This document shows, one piece after another, positions 56,306 through 64,000 of a DNA stretch of 64,000 nucleotides. Within the stretch, counting starts at the first letter, position 1; every line of letters begins with the position of its first letter. The position numbers were made by a program, and so were the translations under genes. The DNA lies in NCBI GenBank assembly GCA_034336665.1, contig CM067592.1, positions 46,219,761-46,283,760 on the forward strand, in the 5' to 3' direction. The DNA comes from Luscinia megarhynchos (Eukaryota > Chordata > Aves > Passeriformes > Turdidae). Below the pieces are notes generated by a model. The model ran no database searches. It was not told the origin of the DNA and saw only the letters and a list, made by a program, of their open reading frames with translations.

Positions 56306-59300
56306 GTAAGTAATTTTTAATTGAGATGCTAGGTAGTGAATCTTAGTAATTGTGGGGGAGTGGGCTGCATTAGTAATCTGTATTTCAGTGGGATCCTTTG
56401 CAGAGCCTGTACTTGGTGCGAGAGTGGAAGAGGCTGGCTGCAGATACAAAGAAGAATTTTTTGCCACTGGAAGCACAGTCTTACATGTGTGTCTTTGTTT
56501 CTGTTTTCCTGCCCTTTTCCTGATGTGATGAGCAACTGTGACTTGCAGCAGCAATATGAGCCAGTGCTGGTGCAGGGCAGTAATCCTGTGGAAAGTGGAT
56601 CTCTGTTTCTGATCACGTCACCTTGGAGGGAATGTTTTGCGGGTTGCTTGGTTTAAAGGTTTTTCTGGGGTTTTTCTGATGTTTTGGGTTTGGGTTTTTT
56701 GTAACGAACTTCAAATGCCCTGTATTTTCCTCCATTTAGGCAGAAATCCAAATCCCAGAGTTTTGCAAAGTGGGACAGTCTATTTTTAGCAACCTCCTAG
56801 CATCAGCAGGAGCTGCACATACGCAAACATGGGGTCTGCTGGTGCCAAGGTGGTGAAAGGCTTTTGGAGGCAGCACTGTCCTGTTGCAGGGGATGTGCAG
56901 AGCCAACTGGCAGGCCTCTGGCTTACAGCAATGTTACTCGAGGAGCTTGGGCACTGCCAAGTGAGAAATTGTTCCTGCAACATGCAGTTAGCGTTTCTGA
57001 AGTAAATGACGGGCGGTGTATATTGCATCATCAGTATTTTTAATTGCAATGCTCTCTAAAATATTTGAGAGCTGGCAAGCTGGCTCCCGGGATTAAGCAT
57101 ATGGGCTGGTTACAGCTACCTCACAAGACACAGAGTCAGGCAGCGTTCTGTGAAAAATGAAGAAAGGTAAAATAATTACGGACATCTGTCAGTGCAGGTG
57201 TAGTCAGCTTGAAGATTGCATAGTTGCCTCTCACAGCATGGAGCCTGTGGAAGCAAGCTGTCTCCTATGCCTCCCTGCCTGTAAAATTCACACACTTCTC
57301 TGTTGCCCTCCAAGGTTGCCTGGGTCTAACTGTTTCCTACTACTAATTTTTCTTCCCAGGTTTTCACTGATACAGATATAAATTATAATGAACTTTTGTC
57401 AGGCAGGCATGGAAAAGTCAGTGTGTTGTTCAGCATCACCTTGGATGTCTTAAAAAGTAAATGTTGACTTCTATCCAGTAAAGCTTTAAAGAACATGCTT
57501 AGTGTCAAATCTGGGAATAGTCTTACTGCATTAAGGCTGTTCTATATTTAAATATAAGCAGGTGTTTACGTGCCATATGTGTCAAGCACGAACCAACTTC
57601 CCGTGGTGGCTTACGTGACTGAATAACAAGGAGGCAGCTTGAAAAAAGGCTGAGGTTCACAGGGGTTTTGCTTTGCAACCAAGTGATCTTCTCTGTGAGA
57701 CCCTCTGTAGTCTTGTGATGGATCATGAAAGGCAGAAGACACAACCACAACTCTGTGATCTGCTCTGGGAAAGATCATGAGATTTAACTGAAGTGATTCC
57801 TGGGATGCATGGGGCACTGTGGGCACTCCTGTAGTGGGGAGTGGTTGGCTGAGAGCCTCCAGAAAGAAAGGGCTGGAGCTGATGTTGCAGAGAAACATTT
57901 ACTGGGCAGCATTTGAAACTGAAGGGAGGAAAGGAGCGTCACATGTGATGTGGGAGTCAGTGGGGCTGGATGAAGATTAACCTCTGACACAAGGAGAAGC
58001 AAATGTGGGAGAAGAGCAGTGCAATGAGGGAAGTGCAGAGGGGAGAGTGTTTCATGGATGGGGATAGTGGCCTGCAGAGATAACCTGTGTTTCTCATCTC
58101 CATGTCTAGAATGCACTGCTGCCGGCAGGGCTCAGGCAGCGGGATCAGACGCAAAAGCCACCAACTGGCCCCTTCAAAAGGGAGGAGCTCATGGCCCACC
58201 TAGAAAAGCAGGCAAAGGACATTAAAGACAGAGAAGACTTGGTTCCTTTCACGGGCGAAAAGAGAGGTATGGTCATCCTTTGCACCATGCTGGGTGCATC
58301 ACAGAGAAGGCACAGTGGGTGCACAGCAGCAGAAGGGTTGTGTCTGACCAGAGTGGATAATACAACACTTCTTTTCTGACACCACTGGAGTGGTGAATCT
58401 ACTCTCTCTGCTGTCTAGCCCCAGCTAGACACGAGGTCCCTGTGCTTGCTGCTTTGGGCACCACCTGATACGTTGTTGAATGCTGGACAGAAGTTGTACC
58501 ACTGTGCAGCCTTTACCCATTCCTATGCCGCTGTATCTGTATGAGGTTCTGGAAAGAAATCATCTTATGTCCTCTCTTGTACCTCCTTGCCCTGTTCTTC
58601 TGTGAGCTCCTCATGCTATGCTGCATGTTTCACCATTGCCTTTCACACTCCATCCTGACACTGTGAGCTTCTCATCATAGAGAGATGTGATCACCACAGC
58701 TATGGTGATGCCCAGCATTCCCACCTAGTTTTCATCATCTCTTGACAACCCCAGCCTTATTTCCCAGTCTCTTGCAGGTTGCTTGTTTGTGTCCTCCTGC
58801 TCCATACCCTATAGCAGCTGCTGCACTGCATGGCCTGGGGGCCTGTGAGCAGGGGTTTTCTTCTGCCTGTTTTCCTCTGCTTCTGGCATCTTTTGCTATT
58901 CTTCTCGTACACAATCCATTATCCAAGTGACTTTCTTGTTCCCGTTAGAACTCTGAATATCATCTGACATGGGACATGGTCTGGTCAGATCCTGCCCCTG
59001 CATTCCAGGAGCTTCTCAGCAGCTTTTCAGCTGCTGTGTCTCCCTCTGTACTGTGATCCCCCTGCAGCAGGAGATCTGGTTGTGCATTGTTCATGCTAAT
59101 GGCTGCCCAATATGAAAAAAGAAGTGGATGAAAATGTGGGCATGTGAGCGTGTTTCCTAACTGAAGTCTTTCTGAAAGGTGCCTCTTTATTGACCCATAT
59201 GGCTCTCTTAAAAAGAGCTTGTGTAAAACTTGTTCATTTAATAAAACCTGATGCAGTATTTTTAGATTTAAAAAAAAATTAGTCCTTGAGAGAAGTAATT

Positions 59301-62300
59301 TCGTAAATTGAGTTCTATCAGGAAAACTGGTTTGATCTCCTTCAGATGTGCCCCAGTCCAGTGCTGCTTACCCACCTGGCTAGCCCAGAAGGTAGAAGCA
59401 GTGTTCTGCAGAAAACAGAGGTATTTCAAGCATTTTGAGTTGCAATGTCATACTTCAGTCTGTTGTGATCTCAAAAGTATTAAACATATTTTGTAACACG
59501 CTGTTGAGAGAAGACACTACTTCCATTGCCCGTGAGCTAGAGATGGTAAATTACCTATGCACAGCTGTGATGAATCTGTAAATAAATCACCACGTTTGCA
59601 GTTTGGAGGGTGATTTACTAGTTCATCATGGGTGGTGCTCTCCCTGGCCATGCTGCTGGGCAGGGTGGGAGCTGGGGTGTGCAGACATACTCTGTTATGG
59701 CATAAAATGTCATGCATTGCCATCATCATGCATGCACTGTTTAATTTAAAGTTCCATCTTGTAACAAAGCATGACTGAGATACAAAACTTTCTAAAACTT
59801 AGAAATTGACTGAAATTAGGTAATTAAAACTAAACTAGAATTAAACCCCAGAAATTTTGATGTCACTGAGGTATCAGAAGGAGTTACTGCACGACAGCAG
59901 AATTAAGTTTGCCCTATTTCTCTTGTTCCCTGCTGGTGTTGCACACAGCAGATGGTACAATTTGTACATACAGTTTGCCCAGCCATACATCTGGTGGGAC
60001 AGGAGTTCCAGATCTCCACACCAAGCCAGGGCAGACATTTTGCTGCTGGGTACCCAGAAGAAGCCTGCCTGTACAGGCACATGACACTCTGCCTATTTTT
60101 GCGAGAGCAGCTGTGTCCCAGGAGGCAAATTCCTTCCCTCTCTGTCAGAGTAGCAGCACACAGGGAGAGGATGGGAGCAAAAGGCTGTTTATGGCAGCCT
60201 CCATTTTGTCCCAGGGGACCCTGAGGTGCATTTACTTTTTCCTTGAGGCTAAATTTAGCCCCTTTCTGCATATGCCTGAGCAGCAGGGTTGTTTCTCCCT
60301 TTTGGTGCCACTGGCTCTGGTTTCAGAGAGGTGACAAAAATAGTCCTGGCTGGCATGCTAGGCCAGGCCTTTTGCAGACGATATCTTATCTCTGCAGTGA
60401 TCCAGGACTATTTTAGGGGAGGGGACTGCTCCAAAATATTCCCAGAGCCCTCCTACCCCTGTCCCAGCAATGCTGGATTTACCCAGCAGACTGCTCCCTG
60501 CTGTGGAGTGTTAAAACATCACAAGCCTCTCTTTTCTTTTGGGCAGTCACAGCTGGATACCGTGTTATGAAATCCCAGATCTGACCCATTCTGCCTCTGA
60601 GAAGAATCTGCTGCCCATTGCAGCATGAGCAGTGAGGAGCTGGGAGCAGCTGTGCAGGGCCATCAACACTGTCCACTGCCCCATCCCTCCTGGGATGCAG
60701 CCAGCTCTGGCAGAGAAAGGGCTTGGCTTGCCCAGTGATTGCCACAGGCAATGGGATGGGGTCTGGCAGGGAGCCCACTGCATCCCAAGCTCCAGCCTGC
60801 TGGAGCTCCCCCCTTAGGAAAAGGCCATGAGCAAGCAGCTAAGATGACAAGTTTGAATTACCAGCTGGACCTGTGGATTTGCACCTTTGAATTGTAGGGA
60901 ATAGGTCTGGTTTTTGACCTTTTGCCATCCAGAGAAATAGAGCACAGGGGTCTCTATCTGGCACGCTCTTTGCAGCAGGGTTGAGCTAGACCAGCTGCCC
61001 TAAGCCTGCTCCTCCTTGCATCCATGCTTTCACTGAAGTGCCATCTCTGCCTGCTGCCAGAGCCCTCCACCAGCTCCTCTCCAGCCTCTTTTGACTAATG
61101 TGCCACCTGCCTTGCCAGCGTGCCCTCGGAGTTAGCAGCAAGAGGTGTCTCAGCAGCAGGACTGATCCTGCACAGTGCTGGGTGCAGGCTGCCAGCCTCT
61201 CTTGAGTGCTGGCAAACCTTCACCCCGTTGTGCAGCCTTCAGAGAAGTGAGGAGCTGCAGGGCCAGGCAGTGCATGGCTTTCTGAGCGCTGTGCTAGGAA
61301 CAGCCACGATCCTGCACCAGTGCTGTGGGTTTCTGTAGATGCTGGGCTGGTGGAGGGCTCAGCTCTGCAGCTGCCCGTGTCGGGCAGCTGCCTCTATGTT
61401 CACAGCAGGATTCAGACCAAGCTGATGGAAAGGGATTCAGTTTCTCTCCTGAGTTTTCTCTTGTGCCCCCTCTGTCCTTTCTACTTTTCAAATCTCACAG
61501 CATGGAAATGCATCTGCAAGGGTAGCTGTGAACTGGGTGCTGTCACTATACTGAGAGTGACCTTGCTTTGCATTTATAGGAAAAGCTTGGATTCCCAAGC
61601 AGAAGCCGATGGATCCCGTTTTGGAAAGTGTGACTCTGGAGCCGGAACTGGAGGAAGCCCTTGCTAATGCCTCTGATGCAGAGCTCTGTGACATTGCTGG
61701 TAAAATAATTTCACAGTAATTAGGGAGTTCAAGTTGTTCAACTTCTAGGTGTTATTTTGTTCTTTTGTGGGAAATGAGTTATTGCACTTTTTGCTGTTTA
61801 TTTAAATGCTGTCAGTTCTGACAGAATTTATTTACTTGTTAAAAAAAAATTACTCTCAGCCTATGTGATTTAATGAGGAGTGTGGACCAAAGCTGAGGAG
61901 AGAGAAAAAGGGTTTATCTATGGAACGGTGTGTGGTTTGATCTCTTCCTTTGCCTGTACCACTGACTGTTGCTAATTCCAGCCTGTACATTTGAAAGCAC
62001 AGCTTTCTTCAAACCAAATCTTAGGAAACGACCAAGCAGACACAGTGAGAATGTGGATTTCTTGTATGACCTGTTAAAGGATCTGTCATGTTATAGAAGT
62101 CTTTCAGTGGGCACTCAGGCCTGGTGGTGGTTAAGGAGCTTTTTCAACACATTTTAAGTGGTGGATTTCTTGTGATTTCTGTGGTCAGTCAGATAGATGA
62201 CAATATTGGTATGTTGCTGAGCCCACAGTGTGGACTTTGCACTGTGCTTGGGATAGGATATGCCTTGGCCAAAGGAGCACGTGGACACCCCATGATGCTT

Positions 62301-63917
62301 TACAAAGCTCAATGTGCTCTGCTGGTCCAGCAGTCAGTGAATATTTCAGTGATACTGGCTTCTTCTTTCCATACTCCCTAGCAGTATCCTTCTTGCTGGA
62401 AGCATGTAAGAAAGTCTGTAGAATAACTACACCAATTAGACGTCATCTACATAATAATGCCATCTTTTGGCTTAGAAATGTTTTTCTGCATTAATGCTCC
62501 CAAACATATGTACCCTGGCCAAGCATTACATCTCTGGAATTTGCTTTTTTACTTTTCATCCCCGAGTCCTATAAAGCCCTATAGAGCCCTATAAAATCCA
62601 CCTTTCTAAGCTGTGCAGCAGTCATTGTCCCATGGAAATGCTGTTCATGGCAGCTTGTTCTACAGTTGCTGGGAGAACACACTCAAGTGGCAGCAAGAGG
62701 TGATACAAACTGTGCTGAAATCTCAATATTGACAATGACAGCCTTGCTCCTGCCTGCTTAGCAGGATTCATTTAGCAGGAGCTCATTTTGCACCTGCCTG
62801 TTTAGCAGGGATCGTTGTGAGCTCTGGTGTGTTGGATCCATTTCTTGGCAAGGCCAGGAGGGTGGCTCCCAGCAGCCCTGGAAGGGCTCCCATGCCTTTG
62901 GTCAGGCAAGGGAGACAGAAGTGGGGTGCTTTCGTTCTGCCTGAGTTCCTTTGGAGAATACACCACAAGCACCAGACTTACAGAGAGTGGGTCCCTCTTG
63001 TCTCCCAGCACAAACCTGAGCCCCCAAAATGCATGGTCATGGCAGCAGATCCTTGCTTCTCTCTGCAGTCCAGACACTCCCACTCTGGCTGCTGGAGAGG
63101 TTTCATTGTCCAAATAAGCTGTGATCTGGGGACTATCTGTGTTGCCAAAATGCTGAGCCTGAAAATTACTTTTCCAACCTGTGCTGCACCCCTGAAAATG
63201 CCATCTGCAAGAAAACGACAAAGAAAAGGGCCAGATAAAATACAAACAAGCAAACTTGAAGTGCCCAACCTCACTCAGATTTTGAGATGGAGACCGCTTG
63301 GCTCTGTGAGATCCAGTTGGGAATGTGTTAGGGGCCACAGGGAAGTTCACTGACATGCTTTGCTGCTTGCTGCCCATCCTGTGCAACCCAGACGTAGAGT
63401 CACCATAACAAATCCTTGTGCTGGGCTACAAGGATACCTTTCTCCTGTAAATTCCAACCTTCTTCCAGGCCAAAGTGACAGAATTTATTGGGAGACTGGT
63501 GCCAACCAAGTCTAAGAAGTGCCTTTGTGGTGCCATGCTTGGATTTTAGGGAGAAATGTATTATTTTCACAAATGTTATCTATCCAGAGATCAAGATTTG
63601 TTCAGATGTGTCTGTTTTAACAAGTATTCACGTGTCTGCATTTTTCTTTAGAAAGTCACATAGCTAGTAAAAAAGAAAGTTGTTGATTCAAAAATCGTCA
63701 CCCGCTTGCTGCCTTGTGGAGCACTGTTGTATATTTATGTCAGCTGGGGGACTTTGAGAAAGGTAGTGTGCTGTGTCTTTTCCTGGCTCTGCAGCCTCCA
63801 ATAAGTCATGTTCTCCTGTTTCTGTAGCCATCCTTGGCATGCACACCTTGATGAGTAACCAGCAGTACTATGAGGCACTGGGGAGCAGCACCATTGTGAA
63901 CAAAGAAGGACTCAACA
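56186..63917 (+). CDS. TMOD1: Tropomodulin-1, first four coding exons (3' end beyond window)
   Basis: Coding exons are 56186-56305, 58110-58266, 61580-61699 and 63828-63917. They total 487 nt in consistent phase and encode residues 1-162 of a protein that is 359 residues in human. The start ATG opens MSYRKELEKYRDLDEDQ, the invariant tropomodulin N-terminus. Residues 1-38 are tropomyosin-binding site 1. About 58-100 is the amphipathic actin-capping segment, and about 109-144 is tropomyosin-binding site 2. The leucine-rich-repeat capping domain is encoded downstream of the window. The protein caps the slow-growing (pointed) end of tropomyosin-coated actin filaments in sarcomeres, the erythrocyte membrane skeleton and lens fibres. 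All exons are open with good splice sites. Confidence 0.97.
56306..58109. other. TMOD1: TMOD1 intron, no other feature seen
   Basis: GT-AG intron of 1.8 kb without recognised repeats or genes; short open frames only. Confidence 0.7.
58110..58266 (+). CDS. TMOD1: TMOD1 coding exon 2: actin-capping segment
   Basis: Acceptor TCCATGTCTAG, donor AGAG|GTATGG, phase 0 to phase 1. It encodes NALLPAGLRQRDQT, PTGPFKREELMAHLEKQA and REDLVPFTGEKR, the conserved actin-binding site 1 region with the family signature TGPFKRE. Confidence 0.97.
58267..61579. other. TMOD1: TMOD1 intron with a possible regulatory cluster
   Basis: 3.3-kb GT-AG intron. No protein or RNA gene was recognised. The stretch around 60330-60420 groups GATA, MEF2-like and CArG-like words (see findings). 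Confidence 0.6.
61580..61699 (+). CDS. TMOD1: TMOD1 coding exon 3: tropomyosin-binding site 2
   Basis: Acceptor TTGCATTTATAG, donor GCTG|GTAAAA, phase 1 to phase 1. It encodes WIPKQKPMDPVLESVTLEPE and LEEALANASDAELCDIA, nearly identical to mammalian TMOD1. Confidence 0.97.
61700..63827. other. TMOD1: TMOD1 intron, no gene seen
   Basis: 2.1-kb GT-AG intron. Overlapping open frames of 178 and 194 codons on opposite strands near 62800-63390 have no family resemblance and are treated as chance. Confidence 0.65.
63828..63917 (+). CDS. TMOD1: TMOD1 coding exon 4
   Basis: Acceptor GTTTCTGTAG, donor AACA|GTAAGT, phase 1 to phase 2-type boundary (one base left for a Ser codon). It encodes ILGMHTLMSNQQYYEALGSS and then VNKEGLN, leading into the leucine-rich-repeat domain. 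The next exon is past the window end. Confidence 0.96.
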
Positions 63918-64000
63918 GTAAGTGATTTATGTTAGCAGGCTGCAGTATATGGCTTAGAAGCTTCTAGCAAGGCAAAGTGATGATTATTTTTAGGCTGAAC

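Noticed and set aside
62802..63386. 194-codon minus-strand frame and 178-codon plus-strand frame overlapping each other
   Set aside because: No recognisable motif or splice logic; both lie in a TMOD1 intron and fit chance in GC-richer DNA.

Overview
The window is vertebrate nuclear DNA, almost certainly from a bird. It carries multi-exon genes with large introns, several copies of the CR1 LINE family that dominates avian genomes, and a solo LTR whose minus-strand start (TGTGTTGGTTTCAC) resembles LTRs of songbirds and related birds. Two protein genes are recognisable, both on the + strand: TDRD7 (first coding exon upstream of the window) and the 5' half of TMOD1 (remaining exons past the right edge). 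TDRD7 followed by TMOD1 in the same orientation is the order on human 9q22. From general knowledge that segment corresponds to the avian Z chromosome, so Z linkage is likely but is not shown by the sequence.

Layout. 1-5399 is TDRD7 intron and holds a heavily decayed CR1 (about 1120-3990). 5400-39434 contains fifteen TDRD7 coding exons, all open, together encoding 1026 residues. They cover the region from the end of the first LOTUS domain through LOTUS 2, LOTUS 3 and three Tudor repeats to the stop codon. The largest intron (13212-26867) is loaded with CR1 copies in both orientations, short perfect hairpins and a perfect 59-bp tandem duplication. TDRD7 ends in a short AT-rich 3' UTR with several AATAAA signals. 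41025-42263 is a minus-strand solo LTR with a 5-bp target duplication (GTATC). 45480-46500 is a strong CpG island with a 250-bp GGCTC pentanucleotide array, a 38-bp tandem repeat and an ACGG array; it is the likely distal promoter of TMOD1. 56186-63917 contains the first four coding exons of TMOD1, encoding residues 1-162 (tropomyosin-binding site 1, actin-capping helix, tropomyosin-binding site 2).

The two genes are neighbours but not functional partners. TDRD7 is an RNA-granule scaffold of germ cells and lens. TMOD1 caps actin pointed ends in muscle, lens and red-cell membranes. Lens fibre cells need both.

The most notable observations are: two consecutive GC-AG introns flanking the first Tudor-domain exon; a (TG)36 run starting 10 nt inside a TDRD7 intron; the GGCTC array directly upstream of a consensus splice donor in the CpG island; and the young-looking solo LTR between the genes. 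I found no clearly new gene system. Exon boundaries rest on reading frame, splice consensus and agreement with the known vertebrate proteins recalled from memory; no alignment was run.
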